Origin: Pseudisothecium myosuroides
Taxonomy: Eukaryota > Streptophyta > Bryopsida > Hypnales > Lembophyllaceae
NCBI GenBank assembly: GCA_951799445.1
Contig: OX637287.1
Location: 53,287,724-53,351,723 of the forward strand
DNA length: 64,000 nucleotides
Reading direction: 5' to 3'
Position numbers and translations under genes: made by a program. The notes under the pieces are model-generated. The model had not been told where the DNA came from. It did not search any database and saw nothing but the letters and a program-made list of their open reading frames with translations. Shown in pieces: positions 39,862-52,020 of this stretch; positions within the stretch are counted from its first letter, which is position 1, and the number at the start of each line of letters is the position of its first letter.

Positions 39862-40020
39862 TGTTAGACATACACTTAGTATTATGTATAATGAATAGTC
39901 AAGTGAAAATGTGATAAAAGGTTGTGTCCTTTTAAATATGGGCATGACCCTTCATTGTATATTTATATACTTCTTGTTATAATAAAATTTACTCTTCATT
40001 ATATATTACAATTATTCTCA
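39862..40020 (+). repeat. Copia 5' LTR
   Basis: Starts TGTTAGACATACAC, ends ATTATTCTCA, 159 bp. Matches 45320-45480 closely; the main difference is near position 38 of the LTR. Confidence 0.88.
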
Positions 40021-40022
40021 TA

Positions 40023-40034
40023 TAGTATCAAAGC
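40023..40034 (+). other. Copia primer-binding site
   Basis: TAGTATCAAAGC, two bases after the LTR, differs at two positions from TGGTATCAGAGC, the initiator methionine tRNA site used by most plant Copia elements. Confidence 0.75.
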
Positions 40035-40146
40035 GAGAAGATACTCTCTTATTTTAATTCTAGAGATTTTATGCACATGATTAGAATGATTGAACTCATC
40101 CTATGATGCATAGTATTTTTATTAAGAAATTAATTTAATACAAAAA

Positions 40147-40183
40147 TATTTTATTTTATTTTATTTTATTTTATTTTATTTTT
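40147..40183. repeat. TTTTA simple repeat
   Basis: About seven TTTTA units just upstream of the gag start. Confidence 0.8.
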
Positions 40184-40199
40184 AATAAGATCTTATATA

Positions 40200-41090
40200 A
40201 TGTCTCTTTCAAAAGTTTGTAAGACAAAAGATATTGGGAAATTTGATGGTACATACTTTAATATATGGAAACATATACTAACATTGTTTTTGAAAGCTCA
40301 AAAATTATGGCCTCTAATTGAAGAAACAAAGGTCAAACCTGTAAATCCCACGGCTAATGAAAATGCAGCTGGCGTTGCTTGCCTACCTATAACTAGAGAA
40401 GGTAGTATAGCTAATTGGGAAGAAAGGATATAATTACTCTTGCAGTAATTAATAATTGTTTAGATCTTTCAATTCCTTCTCATGTACAAAGTAGTACAAC
40501 ATCAAAGCATGCTTAGAAAGAACTTTCTAGGATATTTGAATCTCAAGATGTTGTTACAAGAATGCATTTAAAAAGTAAGTCACACTCATTAAAAATGAAT
40601 AATAATGAAAATATGACGAAACATATACATAAGTTTTGATTATTAACCCAGCAACTAGTTGCTGCTGGTGCTCCACTTTCTGATGAAGATGCAGGTCATG
40701 CATTAATGGAAAGTGTTTCAACAAAATATTATACATTTTTTAGCTCATTACATAGACAACCAAATTTAACTCTGCAATCCTTAATTCTTGATTTAATTCT
40801 AGAAGAAACCTTTTTACAAGATCTTAATTCCCAAAATTCTTCAATTGATACTCAATCAGCATTTTATATTGGTAAATAAAATTCCAATTTTAGAAAAAAT
40901 TGGAAGAAAAATCAAAATACTTCTCAATATGGAGAGTCTTCAAGTAACAAACCTCCATATAAACAAAAAAAGCATTAGATGTTTTAATTTTAAGAGATTA
41001 GGACATTATATTAGAGATTGTCGATTTTTAAAATCCAATGAATTAAATAAGCGACAATCTAATTTTACTAAAACAAATCAAAGACTATAT
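40200..41090 (+). pseudogene. Copia gag, broken
   Basis: ATG at 40200 opens a frame with KFDGTYFNIWK, the usual N-terminal gag motif. It stops at 40433 and resumes in another frame. Near 40975-41020 a zinc knuckle reads CFNFKRLGHYIRDC, where the second cysteine has become phenylalanine. Gag would form the capsid and bind RNA; this copy cannot make it whole. Confidence 0.75.
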
Positions 41091-43402
41091 GTTGCATCAT
41101 TATATAATTCATCTAATATTATAGAAAAAACCTGATCATCATTGGTATGTAGACATCGGTGCTACACAACACATGTGTTATGATATTGACGCATTTATTA
41201 CTTATGAAAAATGGGATAATGGCCCTCTATTATATTTGGGTGATAGTACAATCCATTCTATTTTTGGACAAGGTGATGTAGCCATTCAATTATCAAATAA
41301 TGAAGCTAAAGAAATTCCAAATGTTTTACATATTCCAAAGCTTACTAAAAATTTATTTTCAGTAACACAATTTGATAAAGTTGGAGGAGTATTTATAATT
41401 AAAGATGGTATTTGTATTTTAAAAAATCATCTAGGTACAATACTTACCAAATGTCATTTAGAAAAATGATTTATATAAACTTGGATTTACAAACAAATCA
41501 TATAATAAGATTGCAGTACTTCCTGCAATCGTAGACAATAATCAAGCCCTTTTATGGCACCATAGAATGGGCCATATAAATAAACAACGATTACAACAAT
41601 TAAAGTCTCACTCTATTGGACTAAACAATTATGGTGTCAATACATTACCTTTATGTCACTCCTGTTTAAACGGAAAACAACATCGACTCCCCTTTCCAAA
41701 ATCAACAATCAATAGAGCATCTGAACTCCTAGCTTTAATTCATAGTGATGTGTATAGACCAATTAATCCACCTACGCATTCTTGTGCGTTATATTTTTTG
41801 ACATTTATTGATGATAAATCAAGATATACAATTTTATATTTGTTAAAGTATAAATATGAAGTCTTTGATAAATTTCAAATTTACAAACAACAAGTAGAAA
41901 ATGAAACGGACAAGAAAATCATTATTCTCCGATTTGACAACAGTGGAGAATATGGATCTAATAAATTTGACACCCTTTGTCAAATGTCAACATCATGGAA
42001 TTAAATGTCAATATACTGCACCAGACTCAACTCAACAAAATGGCATAAGTGAACATAAAAATCATACATTAATCGGTGCTACTATATCAATGTTATCCCA
42101 TAGTGGATTATCTTAATCCTTTTGGGAGAAGCTATAGTAACTGCAAACTATTTGCAAAATTTTTCTCCTATTAAAGCTTTGAAAGGGCTTACATCCATTG
42201 AAACATGGACAAGACTCCGACCAAATCTTTCATATTTACAAATTTTTGGTTCTAATGCATATGTTTTAATTCAAAAAGATAATCGAAAAAAGTTGGACGA
42301 TCATACTATTCCTTGTATATTCCTTGGTTATGAGGCTAAGGCTTATCGCTTTATGCAAAAAGATAATAATAAAATTATAATTTCAAGAGACATTGTTTTT
42401 GATGAACGATTGTGTGATCCAACTTCTATTCAATCTCCTTGGTATAGCAAAGATCCTAATGAAGCTGATCTTTCATTTCCGCTATGTCTTTCTTAAAACC
42501 AATAACAATACCCAATATTTATTCAACTATTCCTAACGCACAAAGTGAAAGCTCACAATTTAATCTACGAGAAGAAATTATTAATCAACCTAGTTCTTCA
42601 ATAAATACCTCACATGCCACCAAATTCAAGTAATGCTTCTTCAACTCCAAATTCTGTTTATGATGACAATGTAATAAATTGGCTACCCAACCATCTTTTT
42701 GATGATCCAAAAATACCAATTTTATCAAGTGATTTAAATACTCAATTCTCCCAATTATCTCGACTCCCAAGATTCACTTATACAAATATATTCAAATAAT
42801 TTGCCTTCTTCCCCACCAAAAACCCCATCTCATCCAAATGTTTGGCCTAAGCAAATTATTAATCCTTGCAAATGATTTTTAGAAATCATAGAAGGAAGAA
42901 AACCTCCAAAATTTAAACCCAAAAAATGAGCTTTAATCATTTGTGCCAATATAGAACCTACTACAATTAAAGAAGTAATGGAAGGTCCAAATGCCATTGA
43001 GTGGAAAAAGGCTATAAAAATCGAAGTTAATTCATTGTTCAAGAATCAAACATGGATATTAACTCCATGTCCTCTTGACTGGAAACCTATAAGCTCCAAA
43101 TGGATCTTTAAAATCAAATATAATCATGACGGCTCTATTAAGAAATATAGCTTGTCTTGTTGCTAAGGGATATACTCAACAAGCTAGAGTTGATTACACA
43201 AAAACGTATTCTCCCGTTTTAAAATTAAATTCTGCTTTCTTTCTTTTTGTATTAATGGCCCAATATAACCTCAAAGCCCATCAAATGGACGTCATTACGG
43301 CTTTTCTTAATGGCTTGCTTACTGAAGATATTTACATGACCATCCCTGATGGTGTTCCAATTCCTCCTCATGTTAGTAAATCTTTTTTAGTATGCAAATT
43401 GC

Positions 43403-43650
43403 TTAACTCCTGAGTGCCCAACACAAGTTTACTAAAATCCACACCCTTTGGAATTCATTCCAATCAAACTATCACCTAAAAAGAGATCCACGTAAATTGA
43501 CCATACCAATTGGTAGTTAAGATAGGCCCGGAGCTCCTTGGAAAGGGACACATCCTTTGACTATACCGTTGAAAAGATTATAATAGTCAAAGAAGGGAAT
43601 CTTCATATTTCAAGAGACAGGATCCCGTCGCTGGGGCGCTCAAGGGTTAA
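43403..43650. mobile_element. TTAA-flanked piggyBac-like element I (248 bp) inside Copia RT
   Basis: Bounded by TTAA at 43403-43406 and 43647-43650. Left TIR CTCCTGAGTGCCC, right TIR reverse-complemented CCCTTGAGCGCCC. On the left, the RT frame reads through VCKLL and stops inside the insert. On the right, the frame resumes at the conserved ALYGLKQ. With one TTAA kept, the two sides are in the same frame with no residue gained or lost. This is the clearest evidence for a TTAA target duplication in the window. Confidence 0.85.
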
Positions 43651-43883
43651 AGCCTTATATGGCTTAAAACAATCTTCTTGAGCGTGATATTACCGCCTAC
43701 ATCAATTTCTTCTTGATAATGATTTCATTACCATTGATACTGACTCAAATATTTATATTAAATGTTCTAATTTTGACTTTGTTATTATAGCCATCTATGT
43801 TGATGATTGTATCCTTTTAAGCAATAGCTTACATGCAATTCACAATTTAAAAAATCTTACACCAAGCCTTTGACATGACTGAT

Positions 43884-44026
43884 CACTAGTAGAAAACAGG
43901 CTACAAATGACTGGTCCACAATGACTGCAGCAGTCACTTTGAAGTCATTTTGTAGTCATTGTGGACAAAAAATGACTGCTGCAGTCATTGTGGACCAGTC
44001 ATTCTGGACCATGTTTTCTACTAGTG
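43884..44026. mobile_element. CACTA-type MITE (143 bp) inside Copia RT
   Basis: Ends CACTAGTAGAAAACAGG and (reverse-complemented) CACTAGTAGAAAACATGG, flanked by GAT on both sides (43881-43883 and 44027-44029). The interior is made of AATGACTGC..GCAGTCATT palindromes. Removing it with one GAT restores frame in the RT domain. Confidence 0.88.
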
Positions 44027-44944
44027 GATGACGGTGAACTCCAATCTCATATTGGAACACACATTTCTCGAAATCGTCAAGACTGCTCAATCATGATTAA
44101 TCAAACTAAATACTTAAATACTATACTTGAACACTTTCATATGGATCAATCTAACATGGTTTCTACTCTATTAGAAGCAGGATACAAAACATCCAAAGCT
44201 CATTGCCCTTCCACAATTGAAGAACAAGAAGCTACTAAAGATATCCCTTATTCTCAAGCCATTGGCTCTTTAATTCATGCTCAAGTCTTTACACCCCCCG
44301 ATATTGCATATAGTGTAAATAGTTTATCCCAATATCTTTCTAATCCTGAACTTTTGCATTGGCAAGCTACTAAAAGAGTCTTGCGTTATATTAAAGGCAC
44401 TATTACTCAAAATAATGTATATCAACAATCTTCTATTGGCCATATTTTAAATGGATATTTAGATGCAGATTGGGTTGGCGATCAAGATATTCGTCGTTCT
44501 ACAACAAGGTATTGTTTCTTTCTTGCCGGCGAAGTAATTACATGGTCAAGTAAGAAACAAACCTCTGTAGCTCTTTCTAGTACCAAATCTGAATATATAT
44601 GGCTTTATCTAAAGCTTGTGCTGAAGTTGTTTGACTTCGAAGATTATTAAAAGATTTAGGATTTCCCTAAGAAAATCCAACAACTATATATGTTAATAAT
44701 CAAAGTGCAATAGTACTCAGTGCAAATCCTAAATTCCATTCTAGAACAAAACAAATAGAAACTCAATCACTTTACAAGGGAAGCTGTACAATCTAATCAA
44801 GTTAAATTAGAAAACATTCCTACAAATGAAATGATAACTGATATTTTTACAAAAATGTCTTCCACGAACAAAACACCAAAAGTTTATGAATGACCTTGAA
44901 ATGAATTGAAGGATATTCCAAGCTCAACTCTAAGTCAAGCATTA

Positions 44945-45301
44945 ATGACAAGATTTTATGTGGGAGATCAAATTCCACCATTATATTATTGTCCACCTTT
45001 ACAAATTAGATATCAAATTCTTGAAAATTGTTTTTATCAACTTCAAGCACAATAAAAACAACTTTATGATATATACATTTATAATTTACAAATACTTCAA
45101 TCACAATATAATTGGCAAAGAAGATTCAATGTTCATAATTTACAAAGACAAAATAATTTTACTTTTCATAAAAATAATAAAAATAGATACAAACGATATT
45201 ATAATAGAAATACAAATAAATCTAGAAATAGTTTGAATCCTAAAATTTCACAATTTACTAAAGATATAGTTCAAGAAATATTTTCAACAAAATGTGTTTA
45301 A
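44945..45301 (+). pseudogene. extra ORF between pol and the 3' LTR
   Basis: ATG at 44945 opens a frame of 118 codons ending TAA at 45299-45301, interrupted only by one TAA at 45053-45055 that could have been CAA. The first third contains Pro/Tyr-rich text (IPPLYYCPPLQIRYQILENC). The last half is Asn/Lys/Arg-rich and basic (HKNNKNRYKRYYNRN), as in nucleic-acid-binding tails. No membrane segment is seen. Typical Copia elements have no ORF here. Function unknown. The long open stretch in AT-rich DNA argues that it was once coding. Confidence 0.5.
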
Positions 45302-45308
45302 ATACTCA

Positions 45309-45319
45309 ATTAGTGGGAG
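45309..45319 (+). other. Copia polypurine tract (weak)
   Basis: AGTGGGAG lies directly before the 3' LTR, in the position of the plus-strand primer. It is short and broken by a T. Confidence 0.5.
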
Positions 45320-45480
45320 TGTTAGACATACACTTAGTATTATGTATAATGAATAGTTTAGTATTTAAATGTGATAGAAGGTTGTGTCCTTTTAAATATG
45401 GGCATGACCCTTCATTGTATATTTAAATACTTCTTGTTATAATAAAATTTACTCTTCATTATATATTACAATTATTCTCA
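45320..45480 (+). repeat. Copia 3' LTR
   Basis: Starts TGTTAGACATACAC, ends ATTATTCTCA, 161 bp, matching the 5' LTR. Confidence 0.88.
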
Positions 45481-46968
45481 TATATTGAGTGCTATCGCAT
45501 TTTACAGGTTTTGAGAGTAGACTTCTAGGATTTGGGTTTTGAATTACTTTGAGGGATTTTGCTAAAGCAATAGCATTATTGATAGGGCTGTTGGATACTA
45601 GTTACTTTTGGCATTTGTGGTTGAATTAGGTGTTGCTTTTAGGATTCTTTGTCTTTTCGCAATCTTTTGCTTTTTGCAAACATTTACCATAGCCAGGAGC
45701 CCTGTGCTTTTCCAGATGGGCAGCAAAACCTCACAACAACGCTAAAGTGCGTTGAAATCTTCTTTCAATTGCCAATAAGATCTAGAAAAAAGTTATGATT
45801 TTGAACAGTCAATACGCTTAGTTGCAATAGTGGTGATTATATATGCACATACCTCACTGATGTTATTTTGTTCTTCTCCAAGGAGAAGACTTGATATTTG
45901 AAAAGGTACTACTAAAGGCAATTGTACTTGTATTCTATTAACTCCTAAAACTCTTTCATGTTTAGAAGACCAAAATTGCTTCAAAATATTCATCTCTGAA
46001 GCAATGTCAAAGTCTTCATCAATAATTATTTTTTAACAATCCAAACATAGGATCCTCTAGTTAACTTATTCAAATATATTATTCCAAAATTCTAGAGTGA
46101 ATATCTCCACTGATTGCAATTTAATGTGTCTAAATTTCAAAATGCAAGCTTTTCTAACCCTTCCAAAAAATGAAGTTTGTCTTTCAATGTTTTTAGAAAA
46201 AAATGTGTATGTCCTATAACTTGTACATTTTGTCAATATGTTAGAAAATGGGTTTAAGACACGATATATAAAAAATTCATTTTTAAAAAGATTGTAAAGT
46301 GTAAGGTGGTACTAAGTGAAAGATAAAAAATTTATGCTAATTACTTTTGGAAGAATTTGAGAATATTAATCCCAATGGTAGAAATGTTCTAATCAAAAAT
46401 TAATATCCTTTATTTTTATTTTTATTTAAAAATTTCCAAAATTGAGAGCAAAAGACGACTTTATATATTTTTTCTACCTTCATTGCCTGCAAATAAAGCT
46501 TTGACCTCAATGCTTAAAATTCAATGGTACAAAATATTTTTGCGTAGGTATCAATCTACACAATCTCCAAAAAAATGATTAATATGTTTTTGAAATATAT
46601 TTTTTGATGACCAGTTTGACATTGAAATTGAAAAGAATCCTTTTAGCTTTTGCAATATTGATCAAAATGACATAAAACCAAACTTTATAAGTAGACTATG
46701 ATGAATAGCATCCATTTTGAAAAAATCATGCAAAAATTCCAAATTATGAAGTCAATAAAGCCAACCTAAGTTTCCAAAAAGCCTAAAGTAGGCTCCTTGG
46801 TCCTTTCAATTAGAAGTTAACCATTGATGATCTAAGTGACCATTTTTTGGTCGCTACCCCTCTTTATTGAGTTGCATATTCTCAAATTTTGATTTTTTTA
46901 ATATAAATTATTTCTAAAAAATATACTACATCATAAATCCAATGGCGGTAGTTTCATCAAATTTCAAG
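45481..46968. other. AT-rich Copia flank
   Basis: 45486-45720 continues the sequence left of the Copia insertion. After that the DNA is AT-rich and no gene is recognised. Confidence 0.45.
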
Positions 46969-47834
46969 TTAACCTCTCAAGGCCTAACAACTTCTTAATA
47001 ATAGAGGTTTTCAATGAGTCATCCCACTTTGATATTTTTTTGTACATGGATGTTCTTGAAATTTTCAATTTCAATCGTACAAAAGTAAAGGCTACTACTT
47101 GTTTAGTATGCATAGAATTAATTGTGAAAATATTGACCATTGGGTTTATAGATTAGATCAATTTTGGATGATTAACTTATAGGCAAAAACACAACTTTGG
47201 GGGAAGAAAAATTATATAAAGATGAATAATGATTGTTTACCCAGCCACCCTCTAAAAAACTAGATTAGATTCCAAGGCAAATGTAATATTTTTTAATTAA
47301 AAAACAAATAATAAAAACCTCTCTCAAATTTGTAGACATTTTCAAATAGAAGGTGTAAAAAACCAAGACTAACCAAATTAGATCCTAAAAAAAATTAAAA
47401 AAAATTAATATGTCCATCAATTTTTGAAATTTAATGATTGATATTATTAGCATATTGTTTGGAACATTTAAAAAAAAATTGGAATCAGTTAATTATTTTG
47501 TGCTCTTAATCTCTCCAAATTGAACCTTGTATTTTTAATGAAAATTGTTAAAAATACAACTTTGAAATAATATTCATCCGTAATATACTTTTCATTGTAA
47601 AAATTTATGGATAATACTGTCCTTTTGAACAAGATTGCGTTATCTAAATAAATTTTTAAATACTTTTCATATTCAAATTTTGAAAATTGAAAAGTACAAC
47701 AAGTATATCACCTTGTTATTCTACAAAACCCTACTTTATAAAACATTGAGATTTGTTTCACTCTATTAAGAAATTGCCATTGAAAATTTGAAGAGGATAC
47801 ATTCTCTCTTTTTAGTCCAAGTTTGAGGGGTTAA
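46969..47834. mobile_element. TTAA-flanked piggyBac-like element K (866 bp)
   Basis: Bounded by TTAA at 46969-46972 and 47831-47834. Left TIR CCTCTCAAGGCCT, right TIR reverse-complemented CCCCTCAAACTTG. The match is good only for the outer 8 bp. Non-coding, AT-rich interior. Confidence 0.5.
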
Positions 47835-48407
47835 ACTCTACATTATATAATTTTTTTAAGTTGAGTGGTGTAGTGTAGTCCATTGGTCATGTTTTTTGGT
47901 TCATTTTGGGTATGGACTAGAAAATCTGCTGACCGATGAGATTGATGCCCACTTGAAAAAAGGGCAGATCCAAGGAGCTCAAAGACAAGATAAGTGTGCC
48001 CATTCTTGTTTTTCTTACAAGTACTACTCTCATTTTAGCAACCTTCACACATTGTGAGCTCCACCAAAAATTACATATTGACCAAAATGTTGTAAAATTT
48101 TAGATGAGCATTGTCTACTCTCTTGTCTTTCACTAAGTTCTAAAAGATCATCATTTCAAAATATTCACACTAAGATATGCTTCTTCAAAACGAGCTGCCC
48201 TGTTTTTCCATTGACCCCAATAAAACTTCAACTTAAATATCTACTAAACTATGCGGTTAAAGGATCCTAGGTTCTCACTCTCAATGTGAAATACAAGATC
48301 CTATGGTTATATTCTATCTAAACTCAAGAAAAACTGAACAAAAAAATTTACACAAGTTCATTCTTGACAGCTTTGGCCCATTTTGAAAATACACTCTTGT
48401 TGGGTCA

Positions 48408-49393
48408 TTAACCCCTCACCACCCAAGGCCGTTTTGGGTTCAAAAACATCACTTTTTTTGAAGTGATATAGATCTAAATCTCACTAAGTTATAGAGATCT
48501 TAACTGTACAATCTTGTAGTGTACATGTTGTAAATGATGTGTATCAAATTTGAAGTCATTTGACAGGATAGATTGCAAGATTATAATGTTTTAGTGCTGA
48601 AAAAGGATGCTGAAATTTTCCTAAAAACACATCTAGAGGCGAAATTTGATTTCTAAACCTAATCAAATGAAAAAACTTTAAACTATAAAGTGATTCAAAA
48701 CCAGCATACAAACACATTGATGAAAAAAAATATCATTCAATTGACTCAATGTGCTTGCAAAATAGCTTGCAAATGTCAAAAAATAGGCAAGAAAAGTTGT
48801 AGAAAACACAGACGAGGCTGAACCTCCTTCTACTAAAATGCTTCTCAGTCATTCATAATTTCTTGGATTGATATGAAATTTTAGCCACACAAACTAGACT
48901 AGTATGCACAACTTTCTCAATTTTTTTTTTATTGGAAATGGACACTATATGAAGAAGATACAAGCCACCAAAGTTCACTGTAGTCCAAGAATGCCAGGAT
49001 TTTGAATTTCGAATTGCTCCCAAACATTCAAAACAACTTGGATTGACGTGAAATTTTACCACAATAACTAGACTTCAAGGGGAATATAACCCAACAAATT
49101 TTTATTGAAATCGAACAACGGATGAAGGAGATACAAGCCCCCAAAGTTGCAACCATGAATTGCACTTTGATGAATCAAATTGAACCTGTAAACTTCGATT
49201 AGCTTCCAAAAAATCATAACCTCTTGGATTGATATGAAAATTTTATTACACAAACTAGAAGAGAAGGCGCAAATTTTTCAACAAGTTTTATTGAATTTGG
49301 ACATTGGATGCAAAAGTTACAATACTTTGAATTGGACTTGAAACTGTGTTGGGACACTTTTGGGCCCCTTGGGCGGTGGGCGAGTGGGGTATT
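48408..49393. mobile_element. TTAA-family element E with internal tandem repeats
   Basis: The left end TTAACCCCTCACCACCCAAG is intact. The right end near 49364-49393 reads CCTTGGGCGGTGGG..GTGGGGTATT, an inverted but mutated partner. No second TTAA survives, so limits are approximate. A 175-bp tandem repeat occupies the right half. Confidence 0.45.
48862..49325. repeat. 175-bp tandem repeat, nearly three units
   Basis: CTTGGATTGATATGAAA-type blocks begin at about 48862, 49037 and 49213, spaced 175-176 bp. Each is followed by a CACAAACTAGA-like block and a GATACAAGCC-like block. Three related small antisense ORFs result from the repeat. Confidence 0.75.
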
Positions 49394-50207
49394 TTTGAAT
49401 CCACTCCGCCACCGGAATATTCTCTGACAGACGGAAGGCTGTCGCTCTGGCTGATCGGATGGGTTACGTACATTTCTTCATTTCCCTACGGACCGAAACT
49501 GACAAATACTGGCTCTGAACTGATGAGTCTACCTGGCTCTGCAGCAGTTTCATCAGAGTCTCAACACACTTGAAATCTTGAATGAATTAAGTTACCTGAA
49601 TTTCTGTCGTTGGCAAGATGAATTAATACGGTTGTCGCCAACTGCAGTGCTCGAGATACAGGTAGCTTTATTACAGTACTGTATTCGTAATCGGAAGGAA
49701 CCTGTGACAGTTTTATTTGGATTTCATCGACTGAACAAAAGAGGCTGGCTGGGTTACTGTAAGTTAAATGCTGGAATGGGTTACGTTAACTTAAATACTG
49801 AAGGAACTGAAGCTTCGATCATGCAGCAGAACCCGCTTTGCCATTGTGGCACTGTTAGGTTGGGAAAGAAGACTCATGAATGATGTTAGCTTCTTGTTGT
49901 GACGGAGTTATGGACCAACTTGGTAGTTACAAGTCATTTCATTGACCTCGCAATTTATTCGGTATAGTGAAATCAAAGTGCAAGCACTTGCTCTACTATT
50001 GCATAAACGGAGATTTACCCAACTATCGACCTTAAAAGATATTTCATTGTCAATAACTTAGGGTCCCTGCCCGCGTGAGCAACTTGTCATGTGAACAATA
50101 CAGTTTGCCGTCGGAGTTCCAAAAAATTCCTTCCTGCTCACATTCAGCATTCTGGAACCAGTTATTTAGAGGTTTGATGAACTCAAGAACCTTTGGTATC
50201 GTGCAGT
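49394..50207. other. GC-richer stretch without recognised gene
   Basis: Base composition rises here. An open frame at 49578-49883 (plus, 101 residues) has no domain I recognise and no support as an exon. Confidence 0.4.
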
Positions 50208-50636
50208 TAAGGTAAAAGCACTAGTAGTCGATCATTCAAGCAATTTTGGAGCAGATTGTGTGCAGTAATAGGTGGTGGGAAACTTTTCCCATGTAGGAAG
50301 ATAGGAAATATGGGGATTGCAATTTTTTTGTAATTTTATTCCCAAAATTGAATTTATAGTGACTTTTGGGAACCAAAGAGTACATTTCACTAGTAGCCAT
50401 TGTCTAGAGTCTTCCAATTCCAATCATTCAAGAACTATTTTCTCGCTCACTGCTTCATACTTTCTTGCTCACTACTTTCTTGCTATGTGTCATAACCTTG
50501 TTAGTCCCAACCTTGAAAAGAACCAAAAAAACATATTCCAAGCTTTGGTTGGATATCTCTTCTAGCCTTGGTTGGAAATACAGCACCCCTACAAGTTGGG
50601 TGATGGGTGTAGTTGACTAATGGTGCTTCTACCTTA
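50208..50636 (-). mobile_element. hAT-like MITE, copy 2 (inverted)
   Basis: Nearly full-length inverted copy of 10373-10795, with ends TAAGGTAAAAGCACTAGTAG and (reverse-complemented) TAAGGTAGAAGCACC. No clear target duplication survives. Its right end lies 28 bp from the PIF/Harbinger element. Confidence 0.65.
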
Positions 50637-52020
50637 GCAAATGTTCTCTTTGCACCATGGCTAAAGGCCGGTTCTCACTTGGCCTTATGGCGGGTGAAAG
50701 AGCGGTGTTTGGAAACTGAAAACATGTGCTTGTTCAGACCATGGCAAGGTTTTAGGTCCCGAACCTACGTGGACGTTGAGCTGGCTTTGGCATAAGCACG
50801 ATGTTAGCGGAGAAAGTATCCTGACACACCCTACTTCTGCGGCTTTCACCACCGCTTTTACGTAGCCCTTGAATCAATGAGAAATGAAGATTTGAGTGAA
50901 TTTCGCATCTGTATTTGCGGTGCTTCATAGTCTCAGGTGCCAAGGTCGACTACAAAAGAGTAGTGTTCTTTAATTTCCCAAAAATTTCACTGTGGCAATG
51001 CGCTCCGCCTGGCCAAACATGGACGTCTCCGCTGCAGTTTCGGGAAGCAAGACGGCAATTGTGAGGACGGTAAAAGGAGGGCTTTCAATTTCGACGATAC
51101 CTGAATTGCGCCATCGACAACATCCTGAACGCCCACGGTCTGGTAAGTTGTCGTCATCTGAGTCCCTAGCGTTTTTGTTTTTTTTTCCTTGAAAAGGCTG
51201 TCGTGCCTTTAGCCCAGCAATCGAATCCATGCACCTCCTCCTTTACGAATGCATGGCAATTTTTGTGAACTTCCCTGCAGAGAGCCAACAAATTTCAGTA
51301 TGACAGAGGTTGATCCTAGCATGCACTTTGAAAATTCATGAGATGTACGTTCCTTATGTGAGCATCGAGACTTGCTCATCGCTGTAATGTTCCAGTATAC
51401 TCAACAATGTCGGACTTGCGCAACAATGCATTCTCTAGAATTCATGAGAATTCGATCAGATTTCTTGTTGATACTGATTGTGAGGTCCTAACTTCGTCTT
51501 CACTTGTGATGTTCGGTGGTCCAGAGCACAACTCGTACAAGTCATCAACATGGAAAACCGACTAGATGCGCAGCATTACAATGTACCTATTCGGCCTGCA
51601 CCTGCTCCAGGAGACGATTAGTACCCTTCTGATGAACTGAGAAGTCACCGTGAGCTCCAAATGTAGAGTCTTCGACTGTTGACTTCACCTTCTTTTGTTT
51701 TGCTTTCTCTTGTCTTCTGCTTTGTCCACCTCACATTGGCACATGTTTTCCATGTTCTCAACCTTGTTGGAGTCATGTGGAGCACCGCAAACCTGCACAA
51801 CCCACAAAAATACTCCGATGCTGAAGTAAGTATAAGACAGTCATAATTTTCTGTGTCGTCGTTTCGAGATAGTATTTTACCTTGATATTCTGAAGAAGTC
51901 CTCGTACTTGCTGCCCCATTCATTCATGTCTGACTATACTTGGCGATTGAACAATGATCCCCACACTCATGCTTCAAGAATATGCAGCATTGAGCACTGA
52001 CTGTGTCTTAACATGAACAG

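Larger units (their letters stand above)
41130..44900 (+). pseudogene. Copia pol (protease, integrase, RT, RNase H), broken
   Basis: Protease: near 41150 the catalytic DSGAT motif reads DIGAT, with the serine lost. Pre-integrase zinc finger: HHRMGH ... CHSC from about 41555. Integrase core: HSDV, FIDDKSRY, RFDNSGEY and QQNGISEHKN at 41735-42060, with a frameshift near 41980. RT: HQMDVITAFLNG near 43290 and YVDD near 43800, split by the TTAA insert at 43403-43650 and a CACTA-type MITE at 43884-44026. RNase H: DADW near 44465 and SSTKSEY near 44585. Several in-frame stops and frameshifts remain even without the two inserts, so the element is not autonomous. Confidence 0.88.
39862..45480 (+). 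mobile_element. Ty1/Copia LTR retrotransposon with short LTRs, broken
   Basis: Two similar LTRs of about 160 bp (39862-40020 and 45320-45480) start TG and end CA. The flanking 5-mers TATCG and TATTG agree at 4 of 5. Order is LTR, primer-binding site, gag, protease, integrase, reverse transcriptase, RNase H, extra ORF, polypurine tract, LTR. Integrase before RT places it in Copia. Stops and frameshifts break gag and pol. A TTAA element (43403-43650) and a CACTA-type MITE (43884-44026) are inserted in the RT region. LTRs differ at several sites including small indels, so the insertion is not recent. Confidence 0.92.

Noticed and set aside
49578..49883. 101-residue ORF in a GC-richer patch
   Set aside because: No family recognised and no exon signals that extend it; composition alone is not evidence.
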